Origin: Gossypium raimondii
Lineage: Eukaryota > Streptophyta > Magnoliopsida > Malvales > Malvaceae
Direction of reading: 5' to 3'
NCBI RefSeq assembly: GCF_025698545.1
Contig: NC_068569.1
Span: forward strand, 9,176,001-9,240,000
DNA: 64,000 nucleotides
Notes under the pieces: model-generated
What the model was told of the DNA's origin: nothing
The model's input: the letters and a program-made list of their open reading frames with translations, nothing else
Database searches by the model: none
Made by a program: the position numbers and the translations under genes
In this document: piece by piece, positions 38,197 through 52,860 of the stretch
How the letters are laid out: every line of letters starts with the position of its first letter
Position numbering within the stretch: the first letter of the stretch is position 1

Positions 38197-39552
38197 TAGG
38201 CAGCTTGTTGTTGTTAAAGATGCGGTTAACTCATATATAAATGTAAGAATTATTTCAAGTCTTTATTATCTTATTTTGACCAAACTTATATCTAATATGA
38301 GTTCCTCATTTTTATAGAGTCATAAAGAAACCGGTCAATTCAAACATCGTAGTTTCCCTTATTATGACCAACTTACTGCCATTTACGCAAAAGATCGAGC
38401 CACTGGGAAAGATGTTCAAACAGCCGCTGATATTATTGAAGAAATAGATGTTGAGGATGTAGCTATTACAAATACTCATGAAGAAAGAAACGATTTCTAT
38501 GGATGCGAAGCTGATGTTTCTTTGGATGACATGGATCTTTCAGCTGCACAACCGCAACCAGCTAGAAATCAAGGTGATTCCACATTTTCAAAGAAGAAGA
38601 AAAAAAGATTTCTGATGTAAGTGATCATATTTCTTGTACTTAATTTCATGATGCTGCCACTTTATTGGCAGAAAACATACAAACCGTTGGAGTTGAAATT
38701 AGTAGGAGTATTGCCTCCGAAGTGCTAATTCAACAAAAGTCAGAAATGACCATTCAAGAAAGAGCTCTAACATTATATCCAACATTATGTGAAGTAGAAG
38801 GTTTAACTGAGGATGAGCGCTATCGTGCATTGATGCTGACCATTAAAAATCATGGTTGTGTTGATGATATTCTGGTAACTTTTTTTGTTTGTAATATTTC
38901 GATGGTATAATGACATGATAGAATGTCATTACAATGTTGTAACTTTTTGATGTTGTAAAATTTTATAACATATGGATTATGACATATAAACTAATGAAAT
39001 CATGTAACTTTTGTTAATATATGAATATATGTTTGGATGTGAAATATAATTCTCAAGTTATTTATTACTTCTAATATTTTATTTTTATTGTAGAATAATT
39101 AAATTATTTGTTTCACTCATGATATTTTAGCACATTCAATATGTATTGCGTTTAAAAATAATAAAGTATATTATATATTATTTTTATAGTATTATATATT
39201 ATGATTTTTAATTCATATAATAATTATATTAAGAATTTTATTAAATTATATTTAATAATAATTATGTTAAAATATGGTTAAATTATTTATTATTTTATTA
39301 AATTATTTTAATAATAATCTTATTAAAATTTAATAACAATAACAATAATCATCTATCTACAAAAAATTCGCTAAGGGTATTCTAGTCATTTTAATTTTTT
39401 TCCTTATGCTATTACAACATCATTACATTCAACCAAATACAACAATACTATTATAGTTCTATTCTATTCCATTCAACCAAACAATTGAATTACTGATTAC
39501 AGTTTTATTCCATTACAGTTCTATTCAATTATAGTGAACCAAACATACCTTA

Positions 39553-41640
39553 AAAAAAACAATATATCAAACCTTGAGGCTCGAGTCCACAACTATTAAG
39601 AATATTTTAAGCAATAAACGTGCATTAACAAAGTCCACAACTAAAACACTGAAATAGAAAATTATCTAATTAAAAACATATTAACAAAGTTAACACTGAT
39701 AGATTGAGGTTCTATTTTTACAGTTTTGTTCTATGTTGGGTCATTGGCGGGTTTAGGTTTGGCTAAAAATATGTTATTTGTACCAAATTTTCATCAATAT
39801 CAAAATGAATATAACGATTTTTTTATTAATTTAATGATGATATTTGCTCAAAAGATGGTTCAATGACTTTCTCTAAATTAGTATTCCCATTAAATAAAAT
39901 GTTAAAATAACTTTTAACATTTCAATATATCCAACCCGATGGGTAGATCCATCTTGAGGTTGAACAGGCACAGCATCTCACCCAATCCATAACCTCTAAT
40001 AACATCTAAAACACAATACATTGTTAATAAGGATTCAGGGACAATTAAATTTTTTTTTTATATTCAAATGTGAAACCTTTTTACTTTATTGTAAAACAAA
40101 TAATTTCTCAATAATTACATCATTAATTATTTTATATATTTTTTAATTTCTAAATGTACACTAATAACATGTTTTGCAACGATTCAGTTTAAATATAAAT
40201 CATGTCAACCGATTTCAAGTACATAATTTTAACGTGCAGAATGACAGCCAGGGAGAAAAACCAATAAATATAAACTAAACGAGACGGCCAACAAAAACAA
40301 AACGAGTAATCCCACGTGGCAATGTGTAAGCAGTGGATACCATCATTTAGATTTAAATCCTGAATGAGCACATGCATGCCACGTGTTAAAACATAATTCT
40401 TCTTATCCACTCCTTTCAAAAAAATATTGTCAGTCACTTCCATATATATTGAATATATTAATTTTCATTCTAACTCCTTTCAATTCAATTTAAATTTTAT
40501 TATGTATTTTTAATATATTTTTTAAATCAATTAAATATTTAAACACATTTTTTCAAAAAATATTTAAAATATATGAAATTTTTATCTATTTTACACTTTT
40601 AATAGTTATATATATAAGAATAAAATGATAATTTTATATATTGGAGCGGAACGTAGCAGAACAAGCCATTATCATAATCGTTTTATATCCATTGTCTAAA
40701 GGAAAACATCCACCCACCTCGGTTCACTTTTTTTTAAAAAAAAAAGCTTTACGCCATTCAAAATGAATTGGTTCAAAATTCATTAGACGATACAGATTTT
40801 GCTGTTAATCACTTTACTTTTTTTTTACATTTTTCTAATAATATTAAAAAGAAAAATCAGGTGTAAAATTAGACTGTTTCCATCTTTTAACTGAATTTTA
40901 TTTTTAATATTAAATGCGTTAAATATTTAATATAAATATAATTGATTTAATAATTAAAATTAAATGTTTACTATTTATAAACAAGATTTAAATGAACAAT
41001 AACAAATTTTAAATATGAATTATAAAATGAATATAAAAGTAATAAAGTTATTCACTTGGTTTTAACTAATATATGGTGGACAAGATAAAATGTAAAGTTT
41101 TTTCTATGATATATTATGGATAATTTAAACCATTTTATAATTTTAGTTCTAATTTTTAAATATTATTATATTATTAAGAGAATTTAGTCAAGAATCTTAT
41201 AGCTTCATCATTTTCAAATAAAAAGATTTATAATTCATGAAAATATGACCAGCATTTTCTTTCTTATATAAATGTCAATGGCATAAACTATATAAGGTTT
41301 TTTTTTACCATACAGTCAACTTGGGCTGCTAGGCTCCTAACTAATACAATACTATTATATTTACGACTTTTTTCTTATGTTATAACTAATATAACTTGTA
41401 TGTAGACATTGACTATTTCTGTTTGATTACACATTGACATATTATTTGTTCATGAATGAATGAAATTAGGGTCTATATGACCCTAATAAATTTAGATTGG
41501 ATGAAGTTGAATTAAAATTATTTATCGAAATTGATAAAATTATGAGTCAACCTTGAAATATTAGTTATAGACAATAATAAAACGTATGGGATGCTGACGA
41601 AGCGAGCAATCAATAAAAGAAATAAGATAAGTTTGTTCTG
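39553..41640. other. A/T-rich intergenic DNA with an isolated G-box/RY cluster
   Basis: No gene is recognised between the Harbinger end and the J8 promoter. The minus frame 40189-40443 (84 codons) has no known domain and overlaps the regulatory motif cluster at 40313-40385. Confidence 0.45.
40313..40385. promoter_or_regulatory. Clustered G-boxes and an RY element
   Basis: CACGTG occurs at 40313-40318 and 40380-40385, the second directly after the RY palindrome CATGCATG (40371-40378). RY plus ABRE/G-box pairs are the hallmark of seed-maturation promoters driven by B3 (ABI3/FUS3/LEC2) and bZIP factors. No coding gene begins nearby on either strand; the next start is J8 at 41986. Confidence 0.4.
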
Positions 41641-41690
41641 ACCGTCTCTCTCTTCGGGGCTTGGGCAACCCCAGGCACCACCCATTTGCT

Positions 41691-41773
41691 ACACGTCACC
41701 CCCTCAAAGCCCGGCCCTTTGGATTTGGATAAGGACCTTTCCCCTTCTCTCTCTCTCTCCTCTTCTATAAATA
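41691..41773 (+). promoter_or_regulatory. J8 promoter: ACGT element, I-box and TATA box
   Basis: ACACGTCACC at 41691-41700 has an ACGT core, GATAAGG at 41728-41734 is a perfect I-box, and TATAAATA at 41766-41773 is the TATA box about 215 bases before the ATG. I-box plus ACGT core is a combination common in light-responsive nuclear genes for plastid proteins. Confidence 0.55.
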
Positions 41774-41985
41774 ATCTTCTCCCTTATTTAAACGCTCCTT
41801 CCATATGTTAACTATTATTATTCTATTCTATTCCCCCGTCTCAATTATTATCAATCAATACCAGCTTTCCTTATCCGCCCATTGTTTTTATATAGCTTTT
41901 GGATTCAATCTGAAGATTGGAGCCTCGGATTCTGTTTTGGTAAGGGGCATTTGAGTTTAAGAGTTGATCTTTTGTTTGTCCGGCA

Positions 41986-42850
41986 ATGGCGAGTGCTATT
42001 GGGATGATTGGTGGGAAGGGTTGTTCCTCGTGGATGCAAGTTAAGGAAAAGGGAAAGAAGAAGATGGCCAACAGAGTTAGAGTTTATTGTTCTTCTGCTC
42101 CGTCGGTGATGGATCCTTATAAAACTCTCAGGATCCAACCCGGCGCCTCTGAATCTGAAGTCAAAAAGGCCTTCAGGCAACTTGCCCTTCAGGTACCCTT
42201 TTTTTCCCTCTTTTTTATTCCCTTTTTAGATGGAATATTTTTTTTAAAAAATGGTTTGATCGTGGGAGTTGGTTGATTGATGGGTTTTAATTTTTGTTGA
42301 TTTCAGTATCATCCGGACGTTTGCAGAGGAAGCAATTGTGGGGTTCAGTTTCAAACGATCAATGAAGCTTATGATGTATGTTTTATTTCTCTTACTACTA
42401 GATAGTAAATTTCCTTTATTTAAGGGGATCTCTGAGATTTTAGTTTTATTTTCTTTCCCTATTCAGAAAAGAAACTTCAAAAATTAGGGGTAGGCAATGA
42501 ATCATGAAATATAATGATTCCAGTTCGGGTGAGACGAGATACATCTCTTTGGTGTTTGGGGTTAGCCTGTTGGAAACACACACAACAAATAATTGGAATC
42601 CTTGTTCTTACCGCTTCAAAATATATGCACTTAATCTATTATTGTTGCTAATATTTTGAGGAATATGGGTATGCAGATATTGATGAGTAGATTGAGAGGA
42701 GAAACAAAGGCAGCAGAAGTGTATGAGGAAGAGATAGATGAGCCAATGAGAGGAATGGATGATTCAGATTGGGATTTGTGGGAAGAATGGATGGGATGGG
42801 AAGGAGCTGGTATTCGTGACTATTCTTCCCATATCAATCCCTACATTTGA
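41986..42850 (+). CDS. J8: Chloroplast J-domain co-chaperone J8
   Basis: Three exons, 41986-42192, 42307-42375 and 42677-42850, GT-AG introns in phase 0, give 149 residues. Residues 1 to about 35 form a Ser/Lys-rich plastid transit peptide. The J domain begins at [20 protein letters not shown] and continues [24 protein letters not shown] and QTINEAYD; the essential HPD triad (71-73), which triggers Hsp70 ATP hydrolysis, is intact. The C-terminus [20 protein letters not shown] matches Arabidopsis J8, a stromal protein linked to photosynthetic performance. There is no Gly/Phe or zinc-finger region, so this is a type III J protein. A poly(A) signal AATAAA is at 42985-42990. Confidence 0.95.
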
Positions 42851-42984
42851 TCCTTCAACTGTACATTACCTCTCTTTTTTCTTTGTGGAAATCCAAATAC
42901 TACCGGTGGCTGTGCCCCCCTTCTGTGTATATAAAAACAACTCTAATTGTATCAATTTCTCATGAAAACAAGCGTCACAAGTTA

Positions 42985-42990
42985 AATAAA
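42985..42990 (+). terminator. J8 polyadenylation signal
   Basis: AATAAA, repeated as AAATAAATAAA, lies 135 bases after the J8 stop codon. Confidence 0.55.
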
Positions 42991-42999
42991 TAAATTCGA

Positions 43000-43972
43000 T
43001 TTTATCATCTCCGCCTCTTTTTATCTTCTGTTGGTACTTTGTGCTCCAAATCTTGTCTCTCTATATATTTTAAAACAAGGACAAAACAACTTTGATGGTT
43101 CATAATTTTTTTTTTATTTTGGATGAATGATTAGCTTTATCCTTATTTTTCATAGTAATAATTCTAAGCCCCCCAACCCAAATTATTTCGTAGAATTTGG
43201 GTTTTGATCGCACAATTTGCCATCTGAACTTGCGATCTAACATTTGGGATAACTCGCGAGAGAATTTGTAAAAGAGAAATTGAAATTGGGAATCCTTTGG
43301 ATAAGATTAAAAGCGAAGATGACAAGCCAGACACAATGGCCCATTGCCATTACTTTTGTTTTGGTTCATTGGCAGAGACTGACTTTATTAAAGGAACCTG
43401 AACATCAACAAGACTTTTTCACCTTCATTAGTGTACGGTTTAAGGTCTCGTGAGTGATCCGTTTATAATATTAATATTTGTTTGAAGAATATTTTTAATT
43501 TTATCCGCAAGACTGCTATATGTTTTCGGATATCATGTAAAAAATGCGGATGATTTATCAAAATTTTGATTATTTAGTAAGATTTAAGAGTGCAAATAAA
43601 AAGAGTACTTGGAATAAAAAAATTATATCGAAAACATTAGTTTAACTACAAAATAAAAAAAGTTGTTGGTTCTTAAAACTGAAAATGTTAATAATCATTA
43701 AATGAGATGATAAGACTATTTAATTGACAATCCTTTATTGAAGATGAAATGAAAAATATGGTCAAATTTGGACTCTTGACTCAGATTTAGATTTTAATAT
43801 TCAGTATTAACGGTTAACAATGTTTTATTGAAGCATGTAAAAGGAGCATCTTAGTTGTTAACAAGCCACGGCCCAAATTGACGAAAATGGATTTAAGTAT
43901 AATTTGGATTTGGGCTTTCACATTTTAATGGGCCACAATTTGAAGATCCAAACTTCTTAAACAAGTAAAAAC
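43000..43972. other. J8-OPR spacer; 3' flank of OPR copy 1
   Basis: Nothing coding. From about 43530 rightwards the sequence is a diverged duplicate of the 3' flanks of OPR copies 2 and 3 (shared phrases such as TTTAACTACAAAATAAA and ATATGGTCAAATTTGGA), which marks the left edge of the first duplication unit. Confidence 0.55.
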
Positions 43973-45908
<1,936 letters not shown>

Positions 45909-46029
45909 TTCAATTAAATTGAAGAGGTTGAATGGGTATAAATTGATTCTGCTTTTAAGAAGGAATTAAAACACTTGTTTAGGTTATGCAAATTTGCCGA
46001 GATATGGAGTGGGATAATGGGAGGAGGGG

Positions 46030-46043
46030 TATATATAATAAAG
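46030..46043 (-). promoter_or_regulatory. TATA box, OPR copy 1
   Basis: The minus strand reads TTTATTATATATAC about 122 bases upstream of the ATG. The same box lies at the same place in copies 2 and 3. Confidence 0.6.
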
Positions 46044-46699
46044 CAGGAAGAAAGGGAAACTAGATGGTGACGAGGGAGAGTACGTTAGCAGTGTGTTGTT
46101 ATTTACCTTCTGGGTTTTGCATCTTTTGGCGGCCGCCTGTTTACCAAACGCTACACTTCCTTTAAAACCTTTACCTATGCTTTTCAAATGAAACCGGTTG
46201 TAATGGTAATCATCTATTTTTAATTTCATCGTTTTTATTGGATAAATATTTTAAAAAATACAATTAAGCTAATCTTTTATTTGGAATTCATCAACCAGCT
46301 CGATCAATCAATCTGATTCAATTCCGAAAGCAATGACCTTTACACAAAATAGCATCTTAGTATGTTTATAATTTACCAAATTCTCGGTAAAAGTGTTATA
46401 GAGACATCTGTATTAATAGTTAGATTGCATTTTACTCTCTTTACTAAAAAATGGTAAATTTGTATTTGTAGAGCAAATTGGTATTTTTGTTATAAATTTA
46501 TCGATTTTTACTGTAAAAAAAAACTTTCATAGTTCACAAAATAACCAGACAATTAAATGTAACTTGCCAATGTATCAGGTTATAATGTATAGGGCGAAAT
46601 TTTAACACTAAAAATGAATAGAATAACCAATTTACTTTTTGATCAAACATATAATGACCAATTTATCCATTTTTTAGTAAAGAGGACAAAATAGGTAAA

Positions 46700-47410
46700 A
46701 GCACCATAAAACCCCCTATACTATACTCTAGATTGCATTTTAGCCCATTTATTGAAAAATGGACAAATTAATCCATGTTCATTAGATGAGGGAGCAAAAC
46801 GACCCCTCCATTAAAAGTTGATGTTTATATATAAGGTATAATAATAAATTTAACATTTAATCTTTACACGTTTATTCAATTTGATTCTTACCCTTTTATT
46901 GGAAGTAAAATTAGAATTTTTTAAACTACTAAGGCTAAAGGATGAAAAGGCCTCAATAACAAATTTAAAAAAATTAAAAATCATAAATTTTAAAAGAAAT
47001 TATACAAATTTTAAATAAAATATATATTTTTAAAAATAACCTTTAGGTCAATATTATTATTTAATAAAATTTATATTATATATATTTATAATTTTTATGA
47101 TTGTTTAAATAAATATAACTTTTAAAAGGGTTTATTGATTTTTAAAAATTTGTTATTAAGGCATTTTTACACTTTGATTTTATTGATTTTAAAATTTTCT
47201 AATTTATTTCTAATAAAAGGTAGAGGTCAATTGAATAAATTTGTAAATGTTTAAAAGATTAAATTTGTTATTATACCTTATATATAAACACTAAATTTTA
47301 ACGGATGAACTATTTTGCTCGATCATGTAACGTATATAGATTAATTTTCCTATTTTTCAATACATGAACTAATATACAATCTAAAATATAGTTGATAGGG
47401 TTTTTGGATA
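46700..47410. repeat. Foldback element upstream of OPR copy 1
   Basis: The left arm (AAAACCCCCTATACTATACT, ATTGCATTTTAGCCCATTTA, TATATATAAGGTATAATAA) is mirrored by the right arm (TTATTATACCTTATATATAA, and GGGTTTTTGG near 47398) to form an imperfect long inverted repeat of about 700 bases. Related copies lie at about 52590-52850 (left arm) and 58400-59045. No coding content. Confidence 0.6.
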
Positions 47411-47539
47411 CATTTACCAACAAAATATAATCCGGCAGAAAATATGAATAGTCAACTAATTGAGGACAACAAGATGCGGCTTTTTTACTCCAATAATACA
47501 AAAAAAAAAAACCTCAAATGGTATGCCCATGAGATTATT

Positions 47540-48110
47540 TTTTAAAATTTTTAACCGTTAACTGAACTGAAATTTTTTTAAAAAAATTAACCGAACCGAA
47601 ATTTTTCCGGTTTATTCGGTCGGTTAACTGAATTAACCGAAAATTATATGTTTTTTTATTTTTGGTTAAAAATTAACCGAATTAACCAAATTACCCGAAT
47701 TACCCGAATTAACCAAATTATCCGAATTACTCGAATTACCCAAATTGAATCCCTACATTATTAAATTATTTTTAGACTTTTAGACTTTAGTTTTAGTTTT
47801 AGTTTTGGAATTTTATTTTTATTTATTAAATTATTTGTAATTTTTATGATTGGGTTGGGTTGGGTTGAATACTTGGGTTTGGATTGGGTTTAGGTGAATA
47901 GTGGGCCTATTTAAATATTATAATTTTATTTATTAATTTTTTCAGTTAAACCAAAAAAATCGGTTAACCGACCAGTTTCGAACCGAATTAACCGTTAATC
48001 GAAAAATTAAAAAATAATTAACCGATCCCCGACCGAAAAAATTCGGTTAACTGACCGATTAACCGAATTCGGTCGGTTAACCGAATTTTTTCAGTTTTAC
48101 TCGAATTTTG
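47540..48110. mobile_element. Truncated relative of hAT element 1
   Basis: Dense AACCGACC/GGTCGGTTAA motifs and a GGGTTGGGTTGGGTT core match the interior of the 28625-29316 element. The right end reads TTTTACTCGAATTTTGC and lacks the terminal TGCACACCCCTA, so at least one terminus is lost; a (TA)n run follows at 48118-48142. Confidence 0.65.
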
Positions 48111-48116
48111 CTTTTG

Positions 48117-48147
<31 letters not shown>

Positions 48148-48464
48148 TATATATTATACTTGCTTTTGTGATCACATATAATTGAACTGCGTTGCCACAC
48201 TATTGATCATTCAATGCAATTTGCCCAAAGTGTATTAAGGTGTGTCACCGTGACTGTCCCCATCTCTTTTCTTGCTCTTTTAATTAATTTTTTACTTCAA
48301 TTTAAATTGATTCAATATTTTTTAAAATCGTTTCAACTAATATTGAATTAATTTTAAATTTTGGGTTTATATAATTTTTTTTTAAAGTTTTGGGTTTATA
48401 TTAATTTGTATTTGCAGGTTTAAGGAATTTTTTTAATTTTAATTATTGTGAACTTTTTTTCATT

Positions 48465-48990
48465 CACAGAGAATCGACTCCTTTAAGAGAAGTCTTGTCT
48501 TCAAAGTGTTGTCTTCTGGGCAATTAACTTAGACCATAAACAATTGAAGATGTTGTCCTCATGTCAGGGTTTTGTTACTATCCTTCGTGGAGAGCCATGT
48601 ACGATTCATGAAAGGAGGCGTCTCAATTGGTGGAGATCAATACTTGCAAGACTTGAGATGACTATTAGTATTGAGCGTGTGAATAACTATGGAAGTGCCT
48701 GAATGTGTTGTAACTCGAACTACCAATCAAGGCCTTAATGTGCAAACCTTGCTCAAGTGGCATAATTATTCACACACCCGATACTAACACCTATCTCGAG
48801 TTTTGCAGGTAGTCAGGTAGTGATCTCTACTAACTCATACATAACTCTTCATGGAGGGCGATGACAAAATCTTGACATAAGGATGACACCTTCGATTATT
48901 GATTGGCTACCCAAAGGATGACACTTAGAAGACAATACTTCTCTCAGAAATCTCTTTATAAACAATTTGAAATTTGAGCAATTGAAGTTT
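48465..48990. repeat. Foldback repeat R, unit 1 (complete)
   Basis: Left arm about 48465-48710 and right arm about 48765-48990 are imperfect reverse complements: for example GTCTTCAAAGTGTTGTCTTC on the left against GATGACACTTAGAAGACAAT on the right, and CTTCGTGGAGAGCCATGTA against AACTCTTCATGGAGGGCGAT. The loop holds about 50 bases. Transcription across it would give a long hairpin. The left arm recurs at 54310-55235 and both arms recur at 59460-63140, interrupted by insertions. Confidence 0.65.
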
Positions 48991-48999
48991 TTTTTTTTT

Positions 49000-49963
49000 G
49001 TTATATCTCAAGTAAATAATTAAGTGAATGGAAGTCACGCAATTATACTTTTTTCTCGGGTATTTGAACTTGTTTAAATCTCGTCATTGTTAGAAAGGTT
49101 TTTATCTAAATATTACCCCGATCCAAATAACATTGATCTCAAATCATAAATGGATGAAAGCAACCGTGATTATACTTTAACAAAATTACTACAATTTGAA
49201 TACAATAAAATATTATTTTTCTTCTTGGTGAAAATTACATGGTCTAAATATACTAAACTATTGATTGATTTATGTGAATGTACTTGAGAGGTCCTTTTAT
49301 TGTAATGACTTGATCAAATTAGTCCTACTAATATTATATGGATCAATTTAGACGTTGTATAATTAAAATTAATCAAATAAAATCAAATTAGAATAGAGTT
49401 AATATTTACTATTTAAAAATATAATTTGTTGTTTAACAGAGTTAATACTTTTTATTTTTTATAATTCTATAAATAAAATCTTCTATTTAAATAACATTAT
49501 GTTTAAAAAATATTTTGAAAATATTTTTATACCATAATATTAACTTTGTTATAATTTAAACTTATATGATTTTATTAATGCTACAACTCTCCAAATCAAT
49601 AATTCGTAAGTATTAATGTGTGGTTGGATAGATTTAAAAAAAATGTTAATCATTAAATTAGATGTTAAGACTATTTAATCAGTTTGTTCACTAAACTATC
49701 CTTTATTTAAGAAAAAAATGAGAAAATATGGTCAAATTTGGAATCTTGACACAGGTTTACTAACAAAATTAGATTTTAATATTGAATAATAACGGTCCAC
49801 AATGTTTTATTTAGAGAGAAGAAAAGCTACAGTGCTTCACCATGTACAAGATGCGATGCAGGAGCATCTTAGTTGTCAACAGCTACGGTCCAAATTGAAG
49901 AAAATAGATTCAAGTAATTTCTATTTGGGCTTTCACATTTTAATGAGAAGATCCAAACTTCAC
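49000..49963. other. Spacer between OPR units 1 and 2
   Basis: A/T-rich. From about 49645 to 49963 it is nearly identical to 56010-56330, the 3' flank of OPR copy 3. The plus frames at 49802-50332 and 56169-56699 run antisense through OPR exon 5 and are shadows of it. Confidence 0.6.
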
Positions 49964-51884
<1,921 letters not shown>

Positions 51885-51998
51885 TTCAATTAAATTGAAC
51901 AAATGGGTATAAATTGATTCTGCTTGTAAGGAGTTAAAACACTTGTTTTGGTTATGCAAATTTGCCGAGATAAGGAAGGGGATAATGGGTGGAGGGGC

Positions 51999-52010
51999 AT
52001 ATATAATAAA
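51999..52010 (-). promoter_or_regulatory. TATA box, OPR copy 2
   Basis: The minus strand reads TTTATTATATAT about 115 bases upstream of the ATG, matching copies 1 and 3. About 100 further bases upstream are shared with copy 1 but absent from copy 3. Confidence 0.6.
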
Positions 52011-52589
52011 GCGGGAAGAAAGGTAATGTAGATGATGACGAGGGAGAGTACGTTAGCAGTGTGTTCTAGTTTGCCATTTTTGGTTTTGCATCTTTAGGCG
52101 CAGCCCTGTTGACCAACGCTACACTCCCTCGCCCCTGCTTCCTTTAAAACCAAAATGAAACCAGTGGTAATCATCTATTTTTAATTTCATCGGTTTTATT
52201 GCATAAATATTAAAAAAAAACTGTATATTAAAAAAAAAAAAAGACACGGATACAATATTAATAACATATTAATTTCAAAAAATAATATTTGAAAATAACT
52301 TTTACACAAAGTAGCATATTAATATGTTCATAATTTACTAAATTCTCTATAAAAGTATTACATGCCTTTGTATTAATAGTCTGATTATGTTCTACTCTTT
52401 TTACTAAAAATAGAATTTTTTTTTATGTTAGATGAAAAAACAAATTGATATTTTTGTTAAAAATTTTTATCCATTTTTACTATAAAAAAACTTGCATAGC
52501 TCATAAAATAACCAGGCAATTAAATGTGACTTGCCAATGTATAACATTTTGTATAAGGAATAATTTTTAACCGTAGATTGCGTTGTATC

Positions 52590-52860
52590 CCCACAAAACC
52601 CCCTGTACTATATTGTGAATTGCATTTTTTCCCCTCCACTGAAAAAATAAACAAATTAACCCATGCACGTTAGATGAGGTAGCAAAACGACCATTCCGTT
52701 AAAATTTGAAGTTTATATATAAGGTATGATAACAAATTTAACCCTCAATCTTTACATATTTATTTAATTTAATCCCGACTCTTTTGTTGGAAGTAAATTA
52801 AAAAAAATTTAAACTAATAAAGTTAAAGGGTCAAAAGCCTTAGCAAATTTTTTTAATAAA
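52590..52860. repeat. Foldback element upstream of OPR copy 2, left arm only
   Basis: AAAACCCCCTGTACTATATT through TATATATAAGGTATGATAAC and TTGGAAGTAAATT match the left arms at 46700 and 58400. The right arm is missing; a different insertion begins at about 52861. Confidence 0.55.

Larger units (their letters stand above)
35307..38910 (+). pseudogene. Harbinger Myb/SANT-like partner gene, broken by frameshift and LTR insertion
   Basis: The second Harbinger gene normally encodes a Myb/SANT-like DNA-binding protein that helps the transposase reach DNA. It starts MSGFHNQVFIPK at 35307, shifts frame between about 35367 and 35387, and continues VVCMVDLHNVGTFNVDARF ... RDWSIVYDMLSGKNNSGFGW DEHR. 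Solo LTR C then interrupts it; the frame resumes at 38202 with QLVVVKDAVNSYIN, crosses a small intron (acceptor before 38318), and goes on with SHKETGQFKHRSFPYYDQL and, after a stop, AENIQTVGVEISRSIASEV. Two independent defects plus the insertion mean no product is expected. Confidence 0.8.
28511..39549 (+). mobile_element. PIF/Harbinger DNA transposon, decayed, with nested insertions
   Basis: The left end GGGATGTTTGGTTGAAGG and the right end ...GAACCAAACATACC form a terminal inverted repeat matching at about 13 of 14 bases. The flanks TCA (28508-28510) and TTA (39550-39552) fit a mutated TTA target duplication, typical of this superfamily. Inside are both genes of autonomous Harbingers: a DDE transposase (33722-35081) and a Myb/SANT-like protein (35307-38910), both broken. 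Nested are hAT elements at 28625-29316 and 30166-30790 and a solo LTR at 35628-38196; without them the element is about 7.2 kb. TTTGGTT motifs recur in both subterminal regions. Confidence 0.75.
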
